A stretch of DNA of 64,000 bases from Ypsolopha sequella (GCA_934047225.1 OW204011.1:18752461-18816460), one strand, 5' to 3'. Numbered from the stretch's first letter, positions 37,622 through 49,500 are shown. Made by a program: numbers and translations. The notes: a model not told the origin generated them from the sequence alone.

Positions 37622-40600
37622 TTCCTTCAGTGCAATCTGAACCACTGCCGTGGTGCGCAGGACCTGCTACTGCAAACCATTGCGGAGGGTTCGATTGCTC
37701 TGGCGGTAATTTCGGAGCCCTACAGGGTTCCAAAAGACCCCCACTGGATGTGTGACGGAGCCGCCTTGGTCGCCGTGTACTGGAGAGGCAAGGATGGAGA
37801 CCCTCCCTGCAGAATCCTGGCCAGAGGGCAAGGTTTCGTTGCGGTCGAGTGGGGCCAGATGGTGGTGGTTGGGTGTTATGTCTCTCCCAATATCTCCCTC
37901 GCGGACTACGAGATATTTCTGGACGGGTTGGTGGTATGCATTCGCGGATATCTCACCCGTCCGATGCTTGTCCTGGGGGACTTCAACGCTCATTCTAGAG
38001 TGTGGGGGAACCCCTGGGACGACGCTAAGGGAGAGACGTTACTGGAGTGGGCGGCGAGTCTCGACATCCGCCTACTTAACCAGGGGGCGGTGCCAACCTG
38101 CGTGCGCTGGCAGGGGGAGTCGATCGTTGACTTGTCATGGGCGACTTCCACTGCAGAGAGCATGGTTTCGGGATGGAGAGTTGCGGAAGAGATGGTCACC
38201 CTCTCTGACCATCGCCACATCTTTTTTGAGGTGGCAGTCCGATCTCTCGGTCCTTGTCTCAGGAGTCGCAGCCCTCCGAGGAGGTGGTCCCTGAGGCAAA
38301 TGGACCGAGATAAGCTCAAAGCTGCTGCTGCCGTGGCAGCCTGGCCGGAGACTCCTGGTGATGAAGTTGACCTCAATCCTGAAGTTGAGGTGGCATGGTT
38401 TCGGGAATCCATGTCAATGGTTTGCGATGCTGCAATGCCTCGAGCCAAGCCAGTGGAGAAGAGGTCGATGTACTGGTGGTCGGAAGAGATTGCAGAAATG
38501 CGTGCGATCTGCTTGCGGTGCCGACGCCAGTACCTCAGAACCAGGAGAAGGCGACTTGCCACGGCAGAAGAAAGGGCGGTGACCTATGAGGAGTATCGGA
38601 TTGCCACAAAGCACCTCCAGATTGCCATCTCTGAGGCTAAGGCCCGGTCTTGGGCTGAACTTCTACGGGACCTGGACAAGGACCCATGGGGTCGACCATA
38701 TAAGATGGTCATGGGGAAGCTGCGGCCCTGGGTTCCGCCTTTGACGGAAACCCTTGAACCGAATCTGGTAGACACAGTGGTCAACACTCTCTTCCCCAGA
38801 ACCCAGGATGACCCTGTGCCCTTGACCCCCGTAGAACTGCCAATCTGGTCCGACGATCTGGAGGTATCAAAACCAGAGCTGACCTGCGCCGTCAAACGCC
38901 TAGCAGCGCGCAACACCGCCCCTGGCCCAGACGGTATCCCGGGTCGGGCATGGGTGCTCGCTATGGTGGAGCTAGGAGACAGGCTAAGGCGGTTGTTTAC
39001 AAGCTGTCTCCGCATTGGCCAGTTCCCACGCACCTGGAAGGAGGCCAGGCTGGTGCTTCTGGTGAAGGAGGGCAGAGATCCGGACTCTCCATCCGGTTAC
39101 CGACCCATATGCCTCTTAGATGAAGTGGGCAAACTATTCGAAAGAATAATTGCCCACCGTCTAAACTCGCATCTTGTGAGAGTGGGCCCCGACCTGTCTG
39201 ACAGCCAGTTCGGCTTTCGACAGGGTCGATCAACATTGGACGCAATTCTCCGTGTTCGACACATTCAAACCGGGTGGTCTCCCAGGGCGGGGTAGTGTTG
39301 GCGATCAGTTTAGACATAGTGAACGCTTTCAACTCCCTACCCTGGAGTGCGATCAGAAGGGCGTTGATTGATCACGACGTCCCTTCCTATCTGCAACGGA
39401 TCATAGGGGCCTACCTGAGCGACAGGACAAATAAATATACGGGTCGAGACGGCTCAGTACACAGCAGGGAGGTGAACTGCGGCGTTCCCCAGGGGTCAGT
39501 GTTGGGTCCCTTGCTGTGGAACATAGCATATGACGCGGTGCTATGCGTCGGTCTACCCGAGGGTGTCACAGTCGTCTGTTACGCAGATGACACTCTCGTT
39601 CTGATCGAGGGTGACACCTTCGAGAATACCGTCCGAAGCGCCGAACTCGGTGTGGCCTGCATCGTGGACAAAATCCACGAGCTTGGGCTACGAGTGGCAC
39701 CCCAGAAGACCGAGGCTATATGGTTCCACAAGCTTCCTCGAAGCCAGGAACCTCCCAGCCTTTCGGTATGTGTCGGCTCGACTCAGGTCCAGATTGGAAG
39801 GTACATGAAGTACCTTGGCCTCATCCTCGACAGCCGTTGGGGGTTTGAGGAGCACTTCAGCCGTCAGGTCCTTCGGATTCAGAAGGTAGCCGGTGCACTG
39901 CACCGACTGCTGCCTAATCTCGGGGGGCCCAGGGAGGAAGTTCGCCGTCTGTACGCGATGGTAGTGCGGTCTATTGCTCTCTACGGAGCTCCCGTATGGT
40001 CCGCAAGACTGGGAATCAGGCGTTGCAGAACTATGTTCTATAGTGTGCAGCGCAAGATGGCAATGCGGATCGCCCGCGGATATCGCACGATATCGATCCA
40101 GGCGGCGACACTCCTCGCGCGTTTTCCACCGCTTGATATCCTGGCCGATATGGATGAGAGAGTATTTGCCTCAAGTCGTGGCATCGACTGTGGTGGTGAA
40201 AATGCGCCCCAAGAGCCGCTGGAGAGGGTGAAGCAGCGGGAACACCGCGCCGCGCTGGAGTCATGGCACGATAGGCTACATGAGCCGCAAAGTGCCAGAC
40301 AGCGCGTAGTTGGTGCAATACTGCCCAATTTCTGGACGTGGATGATGCGAGGCTTCGGACGAGTCACGTACCGGATGACGCAAGTGCTCACAGGGCATGG
40401 CTGCTTCGGTGAGTATCTGTGTCGAATCGGACGTGAAGAGACGGCCCAGTGTCACCATTGTGATGGTGATCTGGACTCGGCGCAGCACACGCTCGAAGAG
40501 TGCCCTGCCTGGGACTCCGAGCGGCAGGACCTGGTAAGTCAGGTTGGGCAGGACCTCTCTCCACCGGCGTTAGTCAATTCTATGCTGACAGGGGAGAGTT

Positions 40601-40740
40601 CATGGGAAGCCGTTACCAGGTTCTGCGAGAGCGTAATGGTGCGGAAAGAGGAGGCTGAGCGGGAGAGGGAGAGGGCCAATCCCGCTCGAAGGAGGAGGCA
40701 CCGAGGAGGAAGAGGTGACCACCTCCATACCGCCCAGTAG
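37622..40740 (+). pseudogene. S3 ORF2 (endonuclease and reverse transcriptase), one frameshift
   Basis: The frame begins in the -1 frame immediately after the ORF1 stop, reading FLQCNLNHCRGAQDLL, with no ATG before the endonuclease Glu (VISEPYR); the first Met (HWMCDG) comes later. Endonuclease: SEPY, LGDFNAHSRVWG, LSDHRHI. RT: APGPDGIPGRA, GYRPICLLDEVGK, FGFRQGRSTLDAI, then a one-base deletion at about 39264 (ACATTCAAAC here, ACATGTCAAAC in S1), then SLDIVNAFNSLPW, CGVPQGSVLGP, CYADD. There is no RNase H; the C-terminus has CHHC...H...C and a basic tail. About 1,040 residues if the frame were continuous. The frameshift separates RT fingers from palm, so this copy should be inactive. Confidence 0.9.
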
Positions 40741-41112
40741 TTCGGGCATAGAATAAGACTACGGTATCCCCTGCCTGTCGTAAAAGGCGACTAAAAGGGG
40801 CTCCCGAGCTGCGGATGCGTGGGGTGGGGGCCCTTCGTATCTACTAAACAGCTCCGGGAGGATGGCAGCACGATGTGGCCTCGTGCTGCCTTGGCACCGA
40901 GAGGGTGCAAGGGGAAGCAATACTCAGCTTCCCCAGGGAGGGCCGCAGACGCGGCGTTGCGCCAGAGGGGCACCGGTGCGTTCCACAGGAGATCCCGGAG
41001 CCCCTTGATTGGCGTGGAGGAAGGCCACCATGGGGTTTTAGCCGGTAAGAGTCCGGCATAACCTCTCCTGCTCCCCCAAGCCGGAAGGTATCCATGAAGG
41101 ATTTCCCCATGT
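40741..41112 (+). other. S3 3' UTR with two hairpins
   Basis: Same sequence as the S1 3' UTR apart from rare substitutions (for example CTCCTGCTC versus CTCCCGCTC near 41068). The hairpins lie at 40777-40791 and 41041-41057. Confidence 0.8.
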
Positions 41113-41129
41113 AAAAAAAAAAAAAAAAA

Positions 41130-41181
41130 GGTTAGGTTAGGTTAGGTTAGGTTAGGTTAGGTTAGGTTAGGTTAGGTTAGG
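41130..41181 (+). repeat. Telomeric (TTAGG)n array, about 10 units
   Basis: Perfect repeats between the poly(A) of S3 and the poly(T) of T6, the second tail-to-tail S/T pair in the window. Confidence 0.98.
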
Positions 41182-41200
41182 TTTTTTTTTTTTTTTTTTT

Positions 41201-41842
41201 TATATAATTTATCTCTATGGTTCCATGGGCTGAGGCCCGCTGCCCTTATTTGCTTCATTAAAAATTTTTTGCATGTCAGATTTTGTCGTATCCCCGCTTT
41301 TTCGGGGTGGGGGGGTTGGTGTTTCGAAACAACTCTCTCTATACAATTAGTTTATCTTATTTTCTATATTTTATTTTGATCTATTACTAGTGATATCTTT
41401 ACTAGTGATATTTTCCATCTTTTATTCTTTTTGTTCATATGTACATTATTTCTCTTATTTTTATTTCAATGTTTTTATTATTTTTTATTTTTTTATTTTT
41501 TTTTTATTTTTATATATATTTTTTTAATCTTTTTTTTTAATTTCTCTCATGCATTTTGATTATCATTATTAATTTTTAAACTATATACATTGTTTGGTAA
41601 TTATATAAAGATAAGTGTTAGTAGCTTAATTATATTTTAAGTATTATTTTATAAAGACACTCCTTTGTTTTAACATTTCTTACTTAGTTCTTATCTAGAT
41701 GAGAGAGCTGTTTCGAGGGTTTACATTGTTAGTTTTACAATTTATACATTTAGTTATTATTAGGTAAGTTAATTTACAAATTTTAACAGAATTAATACTT
41801 TTGTTGTTCGTCAAATTTATCCATTTCCCATTGTCTTGGTCA
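41201..41842 (-). other. T6 3' UTR
   Basis: AT-rich sequence without a gene. One GC hairpin (arms CCCCG and CGGGG, 41292-41307) lies about 100 bases from the poly(A). T tracts at 41480-41540 resemble those in the other T 3' UTRs. Confidence 0.7.
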
Positions 41843-44800
41843 CTATATCGGCCGGTTTATCACCGCGGTATTCCGGTCTTGCAGTGCCATTTTTAAGTTG
41901 TACCCGCTGATCTGGGCATCTGTCGCACCTTCTGCTCGCTTTACAAAGGCAGCAATCGCGTCCCCTCTGTCATCTGAATAGTAGATGCAGCTTTCAGTAT
42001 GACGCGATAATGCCACCACTGCGTGCGGGATACTGTTGTGTAGGTGCAATCTATGAGCTGTTCTGCGCACGATAATTACCTTCGCGTAAGTAAGTCCTTG
42101 TGCTTCGTGGATAGTCTGAATGCGTGACCCGTTTCCCTTCCCATAGCCTTGGCCTTCCAGGGACTCCTTTTCGGCCTGGGTGTGCACAAGAAATAATGTG
42201 CTTGGGAGGTCTCTAGGTATTTGTGCATTCGTGTACCTTTCCAGCTTCAGGGAACGTATTTGCGTTTTGGATGAATATGTGCCATTGTACACCTCACTGA
42301 GGGCATATGGCACATCCATCGGGTTTCTATGTGTGCACAACAGCTCAAGACTGATGCTTGTTACCAGATTTGGGCGGTTGTAATACATTCCAAAATGACA
42401 CTGTCTGTCCATGTAGGGAAGCTGGTTGATGTCACCTATCAAGATCATTTCTCTGGCCCCTGACATCTGTGTCACCATGACAATGGCGCCGAAATGACTC
42501 ATGGGAGCTTCGTCAAAGAAGATGCGTTTGCACGATTCTTTCTTCTTTCCCGAAGCGCCCACGCCGTTTGCTAGTGCAGAGGCCAGGGTGCGCACTCTTG
42601 TATATAGGTGTACCTTTGATTGTGCCACCAGCTTAGCCCTTAAATCTTTTGCCGCTTCGATGGTCTGGGTGACTATCACGTCTTGATTTATGTCACACTG
42701 AGACAAGAGCCAAGTTGTTTTTCCGCAGCCCGGTACTCCGTTTATCCATTTGATTTCCGGTACTTCCCAGTTCGCAAAGGTCTCATTTCCGGCGGGGTCT
42801 TTGGCTATTTTTTCCGCCATTTCCAACACCCTGTCGTCTAACATCACCTTTGTTTCCCGGGTTGTGATCACAATGGGATCCGTTTCTGGGGCTAGATATT
42901 TAATTTTGGTGGAAAGTGATGACTCTTCTTCGTCCAGTGCGACGAAGCCTCTGCTGGAGTTGTAGGCAACCATATGACGTGTTACTGGGGCACCTGCTAT
43001 AACCGTTCCCCTTTCGTTGTCATAGATGGTTGCCTGCGCTTCTTTGAGCTTGACGCTCAGCAATTCCGTGCTCCCTCGGTTGTATATTTGCAGGATGTCC
43101 TTGCAGGTCTTAGTGTTCATGACCTTGTTTGCTTTAAGGACACTCTGGAACTCGAGGAAGGCATTCACCATGTGATCCAGGGTAGTTGTGGCTTGTCTGA
43201 GCCGAGGCGGTTCCACTAAACCCATATCCGCTTTCGTGCGGGTTTTACGGTTTCCTTGTGAAATCTTTCCCCGATCGCTCTTTGTAAAAGTCTCAACAGC
43301 GGATTCAATGCGTTGCATTGATATCGCTGCAGAGACTCTTTTGGCCATTGTCTTCCGGTCACATGGGACATTGAATACTGAAGCGTTCAGCGCACTGATC
43401 GCTACATCCAGTTCAGCTCCTTGACGTGATTGCTGGCGCAGTTCCCGTGTTCTTATAAAACTTGCCTCCTCTTCCCTTTTTTTCTGTAGGCGTTCCGAGC
43501 CACTCATTGCTTCCGAGTCCATGACGGTGTATGTAGTTTTGTCGGTACCAGAGCCGGAGACCCCAGGTCGTAGGAAGCTGAGGTTTTCGCCCCTGTCCTC
43601 GTATACTACCACCTGATGTTGTTCGGTGGTGTGTATACATCCGAGATAGTCCTCGACTCTACCCTTTTCTAGACCCACCGTCATGGAATCGATGCTAATG
43701 ATAACTGCTGTGTTTGAGCCCGCCCTTCTGAACTTGGTGAGCAGTGAGCTTACCAGTGCGAACCGCGTGTTTTCTGCATTGCTGTCAAATAGAGCGATCA
43801 CCTTGTTTTGTACTCGCACTAGACGACAGCCCACACCAGCCACGGTTCGCTCGGGCAGCACGCTATATGTTGCGCGTTTCATGCTCGTTTTGGAGGTGTT
43901 TCCGTTCAGAAGTGCGGCGAGACCCGGGGAGATAGTAACGTTGCCCGTTCCGGTTGCATTACAGAAGCTAAAACCCAGTTTTTCTCTTTCATTGTCCATA
44001 AAGAGTGCGACTCCACGAATTTTTATGCCAGGTGTGCCACTCTCTCCGTGTCTAATGAGCGAGATAATCTGCTCTTCACCTGTGAGGTGGCTTCCTGGTG
44101 GAGAATTCGTCTGGGAAGTCGTACTGGGTCCTTGTACCGGGGCTTGGATGGTTACGATCGGGTTGCAGGTTTTGTTTGTGGCTGCGACGTATTGTACAAC
44201 TTTACATGCGAATGTCCAGAAGTGGGTGTTGGATTCGTTGTTTTCCATGATCTTCGGAAAATTAGATGGTTTGAGTTGGGTCTGGATCCTTACTTCCAGT
44301 TCCATCCTTTCTACACCAAACCTTGGACACTCGCATAATATGTGTATTATTGTTTCATCGCATTCGGGATCGCATGGGCATGAGGGGCTGTCCTTCAGCT
44401 TAAAGCGGTGTAAGTACGCAGCGAAGCCTCCATGGCCGGTCATTGCCTGGACGTGTGTGGGTGTTAAATTCATGTCCAATAGGATGCGTCTAGCTGAAAT
44501 GACGTCTGGCAAGAATGTCTTTGTGACCGAGCCGGTGCTGGAGGATTCGTAGCGCGCCTGCCACTTTTGGACTGTATCCTTCCTTATTTCCCTTTTGACG
44601 TGGGACAGTGGGACTTTATTGTAGTTTGGTGCCGTCTTTTTTGTCAAGGCTGCTTTTTTGGCCAACTCGTCTGCCCTCTCGTTACCTGGAGTGCCAACGT
44701 GGGCTCTCAGCCAGAAGAATCTGACATCCCTGTCTTCGCTTCGGATCTCTTTTAATAGGCTCTTGATCTCCATAGCCAGAGGGTGAGAGACTGCGGGGCT

Positions 44801-46030
44801 TCTCAGTAAATCCAGTGACGATCTTGAGTCGCTCAAGATGTTTACCAAGGCCTTTTTGCTGTTTCTCACCATCTTAACGGCTCTGAAGAGAGCGTAGAGT
44901 TCCGATTGGAAGACGGTGTTATGTGGCTCCAGGCGGAAGGTGGAATACCTGGACTCCCTTTCACCCTCCCACCACGTTAGGGCAGCACCGACTTTTCCTT
45001 CTATTTTGCTGCCATCGGTATAGATTTGGGGTCCGACTACGTGGAGGTTTTCGAGGGTTTCAGGGTCCATGGCTTCTAGGCGCTCATACTCCGTTGATGT
45101 GAGTAGAGATGGGTGGGGTTTGTTGAGAAAGCCCACTTTACATTCCACCTCTCTTCCGGGAGGGAGAAAGTCCTCTGAGTGGCCCTTTTTGATCTTGAAG
45201 AATTTGGCAGCCTCTTGTACCCTAAGATCAAGGGGCAGAAGGCCTGAAAGGACTAGTGCCGATGTCAGAGACACAGTGCGGTGCGCCTTGCATATCTTTT
45301 GGGCGAAGCCCCTCTGCAGTGTGTCGAGCTGATTCCGAGTCATCAGCTTGTCCGCAGAAGGGGACCACGCACTTGCGGCATACAGCACAATCGGCTCTAT
45401 CACCGACACATATATGGTCCTGATTATCTCTCTGTTTAGACCCCACGTTACCTTGGCTGCGCATGCAAGTTGTTTATATATGTCCGCTGTTTTCTTAATA
45501 GTGGCGGCTACATGCGCATTAAAAGTGAGTTTGCGGTCGATTGTTAAACCCAACAGCTTGATCTCTGTCACGAGATTCAGTCTGGTTCCTGCCATGTGGA
45601 TTACCGGGGGATCGTACTTGAGCTTTTTTGTTATTACCATCGCATTGGTCTTATGCGAGGCAAAACGTAGCTTATTTTGAGATCCCCATTCCACTACGGA
45701 TTCCAGAACTGAGTTTGCTGTTTGTTGCAGGGTCTCGACCACATGCCCAGAGATTATCAGGACCACATCGTCCGCGAAGGCCTGACAGTAGATTCCTTGA
45801 TCAGCCAGTTTGTGGAGTAATGCATCCAGAATTTAGTTCCAGAAGATGGGTCCACCGATGGATCCTTGGACGCAACCTTTCGTGGTTCCCTTTTCACTGG
45901 ATGCTCTGGCATAATTGACCTGGATCTTACGGTCTTCTAGGTACGAGGCTACCAGGGCATAAAGGTTTTTGGGGCAACGTTTTGAGATCATTTGGTGCTT
46001 GAGTGCCGGCCACCACGCATTGTCGAAAGC
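41843..46030 (-). pseudogene. T6 ORF2 fragment: RT (part), RNase H, extension domain, SF1 helicase; nonsense codon
   Basis: The truncated 5' end falls in the RT palm. An in-frame TAA at 45833-45835 replaces the Ile of the FWN-I-ILD block, so downstream coding is cut off from the RT catalytic block upstream. After it the frame is open for about 1,330 residues: FADD, the RT thumb, RNase H (TDGSKIEGK, QSELYAL, LSDSRSS, GNERADEL), C-x-C-x9-H-x4-C (CPCDPECDETIIHILCEC), the extension domain, and helicase motifs GVPGCGKTT, IFFDEAPMSHFG, ILIGDINQLPY, THRNPMDVPYAL, TIHEAQGLTYAKV, VALSRHTES. The helicase keeps every core residue despite substitutions around them. The copy itself is dead because of truncation and the stop. 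Confidence 0.9.
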
Positions 46031-46157
46031 GGTTAGGTTAGGTTAGGTTAGGTTAGGTTAGGTTAGGTTAGGTTAGGTTAGGTTAGGTTAGGTTAGGTTA
46101 GGTTAGGTTAGGTTAGGTTAGGTTAGGTTAGGTTAGGTTAGGTTAGGTTAGGTTAGG
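46031..46157 (+). repeat. Telomeric (TTAGG)n array, about 25 units
   Basis: Perfect repeats between the truncated 5' end of T6 and the poly(A) end of T7. Confidence 0.98.
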
Positions 46158-46174
46158 TTTTTTTTTTTTTTTTT

Positions 46175-46363
46175 ATAAATGAAAGGTTTTGCTATGGGAT
46201 AAGATCTCCCATACCATTTTTTTGTTGCTGTTTGTTTTTTTTTGTGTTTACTTTATTTTATTAATTATCGCTCCTTAAAACTATCAGATACATGCTTCTA
46301 CCGTAAACAAAGACCCTTATATATACATACATAAAACTTAAGAACTACATATAAAGATACCAA

Positions 46364-46408
<45 letters not shown>

Positions 46409-46598
46409 TTTTTTGTTTTTTTTTATATTTTTTTTTTTTTTTCCTTTTTTTTTTTTTTTTTTTTTTATACTATTTATTTAGTTATTATTATTATTATTAT
46501 GATTTTTATCATTATATATTTTTTTAAAAACATGCTTAATATTAATAGATAATTGAGAGGTTATATAACATTAAGCTCAGAAGTATTTTTGGTTGACG
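46175..46598 (-). other. T7 3' UTR
   Basis: About 420 bases without a gene. An inverted repeat with arms TATGGGA and TCCCATA lies at 46193-46213 near the poly(A). Long plus-strand T tracts fill 46370-46466. Confidence 0.75.
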
Positions 46599-49500
46599 CT
46601 AAACCATCCGCTGCTCAGGCGCCCGTGTGTCACCTGCGCCGCTCTTTAGCATCGCGTCAGCAACAGCCATGTCACTGTTTCGCATAGCCATTTTTAAGTT
46701 ATATTCACGGATTTTACCGGTCTCCGCTGACAGGGCGTTCAAGATGATGTGAACTATGGCGTCATTTTCGCGGCGAACTGTGTAGTACACACAGCTGCCG
46801 GTGTGTCTGGACACCGCCACGACCGCGTGATTGACGCTGCTGTGCAGCTGCAGGTTCTTTTTTGCAGTTCTTACGATAACCACTCTCTCCCACGTTAGTC
46901 CCTGAGCTTCATGGATTGTGTGGAGACGCGATCCTTGTTGCTTCCCGAACCCTAGACCTTTAAGGAGCTCCTTCTCGGCTTGGGTGTGGACAAGGTAGAG
47001 CGTGTTTGGCTCGTCTTTTGGGAGTCGCGTCTCTTCGTATGTTTCCAGTGTCAGGGACCGTGCTTGAGCCTTGGATGAGTATATGCCACTGTAGATCTCT
47101 CTTAGGGCATATGCTACATCCATGGGGTTTCGATGTGTGCACAGCAGTTGTTTCGTGATGTTTCTGTACGAGCTAGGAGTTTTGTACTTCATCGGGAAGA
47201 GGTTTTCTCTGTCGATGAAAGGTACTTGGTTCTGGTCACCCAGGAGAAGAGCCTTGCTGGCGCCGGTTATTCTTATCGCTAACACTATGGCTCCAAAATG
47301 GCTCATGAGAGCTTCATCGATTATCAATCGACCGCAGCTCTCGCCCTCGCCTAAGCCGTTAGCCAGTAGCGACGCCATTGTGCGCACCTTGAACTTTGCG
47401 GCTCTGCCAAGTTTAGGCTCCAGTTTTCCGCGGAGGTGTCTTGCTCCTTCCAGTGTGAGTGTCGTCACCAAGTCCCTTTCAGCGTCAAAGTTGTTTACTA
47501 TGGAGGTTGTTTTGCCGCAGCCTGGTACCCCGTTTACCCAGTCCATTGTTAATGTCGACATTTGTGCAATAGCTTCGGTGGATTCAGAATCCCATCGCAA
47601 TTTGCTTGCCATTTCCAGGATTCTTTCCTCCAGCATTATTCTCGTGCACTTAGCGACAATAACAATGGGATCGTTTGGTGGAGTGGTAAACACTGGTTTG
47701 CCTTTCCGGGTTGACTCGTCACTGTCAAGTTCCACAAAACCACCAGTACCATTGAACGCGACCATGTACTCTCCCGTCATGATTCCACCCAAAACTTGGG
47801 AGGTGGCGTTATTGTACACCGCCGCGTCGCACTCCTCGAGTTTAACATTAAGCAATCGCTCATTCCCCCGACGATAGGCTTGGAGGATTGACCGGCAGGT
47901 TTCTTGTTTTGAGACGATTGTGCCTTTGAGCATTGCCATGTACTCGAGAAGTGCGTTGGACAAGTGGTCCGATGGATCCACAGGTGTTACGAGTTCCGGA
48001 AGGTCGACCAGGCCCATGTTGGCCTTTGTTGGTGTTTTGCGGGTAGTTATTCCATCTTTTCCCGATGAAGGTGTGATTCTTGGAGAAGTGCCTGTGTGTG
48101 TGTGTTTGTGAATTTTGGATGCAATGTGTGTGAAACAACCGATTGCTGCCTTGGTCATGGACGCCAACACTCCCTCAGAATCCTCTGCACGACGCGTCGG
48201 CTGCCTCTCACCTGCTATTTTCTCTTGCAGCCTTTCCGAACCACTAAGCTCCGGGCTTACTATGGGGTGGCCCCAGCTGTCGATGGGGTTGGAAGTTCCA
48301 TCGAGACGGTACGGTTTCAGGTGACTGAGGTTTTGGCCCCTGTCCTCGTAGACCACCATCTCGTGTTTACTTGAAGCTCTGACGATGCCCAAGTAATCTT
48401 CCGCTTCAGCTTTAATGTAAGCCACCACCATAGCATCCACACTGATTTTCTTAGGCGGTCCGTCAATGGCTGCTAGGCTGGAAAGCATCGAGCATGCCTG
48501 GGCGAATTCGGAGACTTCGTCGCCAGCTACGAATAGTGCTATTATTTTGTTGTTTGTTCGCACTATTCTGCAGCGGTGACCTGCTGCAGTGACTACTGCG
48601 AGTGCTTCGAATACCTTCCGCCTCATCGTTGCCTTGAAATTGCTCCCCTTCAGAAGGAGAGCTAGGCCAGGTGAGATTGTAACGGTGTTTTTTGCCATCG
48701 CGTTGCAAAAGCAGACTCCGAGTCTCTCGGTGCTGTCGTTCATGAACGTCGCTACCCCTTTGAGCCTTATGCCAGGGACACCTGCTGCACCGGAATTTAG
48801 AAGCTGGTACTCCGCTGGCATCGGGTAGTCTATCGGTTGTTGTGGTTGTTGTGTGAGTTGTGTTGGTTTTATGGGGGTTAAGTCAGGTGTTGAGTTCCTC
48901 TTGGCCGCGATTCGCATGGTGTTTTCTACGAATTCAAGGAAGAGCGTTATGTTGTCTTTATCTGCGATGATGTTCCGCAGTTCGGCTTTTTCCAGCTTGG
49001 TGTTCAGCCGGTATTCTAGTTCCATTCGGGCAATCGCGAAACGAGGGCAGTCCAGTAAGAGATGCCATATCGACTCACTAGTGTCAGGGTCGCATTCACA
49101 GCCGGGACTGCTTTTCAGCTGAAACCGGTGCAAATACTCCGCCATGCCCCCGTGTCCTGTCAAGGCTTGCACTTGTCTGTGTGTCAGTTTTGTTCTCCGG
49201 ACGATACGGAATGCTTCGTTCACGTCCGGAAAGAACACTTTGGTGACGGATCCAGTGCTGGAAGAGCTGTACCTATCTTGCCACTTGCGTACAGTTTCCT
49301 CTCTGATCTTTTTCTTGACGTAGGATACGGGGACTTCACTGTAGTCTGGGTCATCAGTTGACTGCAAGGCCGCCTGTTTGGCCAGTTCATCCGCTCTTTC
49401 GTTTCCGACTGTGCCGACATGCGCCCTGAGCCAAAAGAGCCGCACCTGCCGACCTTGTGCTCTGATTTCCGCTACGCACTCTCTGATGTTCTTAGTAAGG

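Larger units (their letters stand above)
35297..41129 (+). mobile_element. S3: full-length SART-like retrotransposon (ORF2 frameshifted)
   Basis: 5' end CCCGTGGGAG at a TTAGG junction, a 5' UTR of about 420 bases, ORF1, ORF2, a 3' UTR and poly(A) 41113-41129. It is 5.8 kb long. Its second half is nearly identical to S1. A single-base deletion near 39264 breaks ORF2; the S1 copy keeps the frame there. Confidence 0.94.
41182..46030 (-). mobile_element. T6: 5'-truncated TRAS-like element of a third helicase-bearing family
   Basis: Poly(A) at 41182-41200, a 3' UTR of about 640 bases, then ORF2 up to 46030, where the RT block AFDNAW breaks into TTAGG. Protein identity to T5 and T7 is clearly lower than between those two, making it a third family with the same RT-RNase H-extension-helicase order. 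Confidence 0.92.

Noticed and set aside
39264..39295. S3 frameshift as a programmed recoding site
   Set aside because: S1 keeps the frame with one extra base at the same place, so it is a simple one-base deletion.
46599..47738. Helicase as a host Pif1/UPF1-like gene lying beside a retrotransposon
   Set aside because: The frame is continuous with RNase H in T5, T6 and T7, and motif spellings (DEA, SRHT) fit the viral group rather than cellular Pif1 or UPF1.
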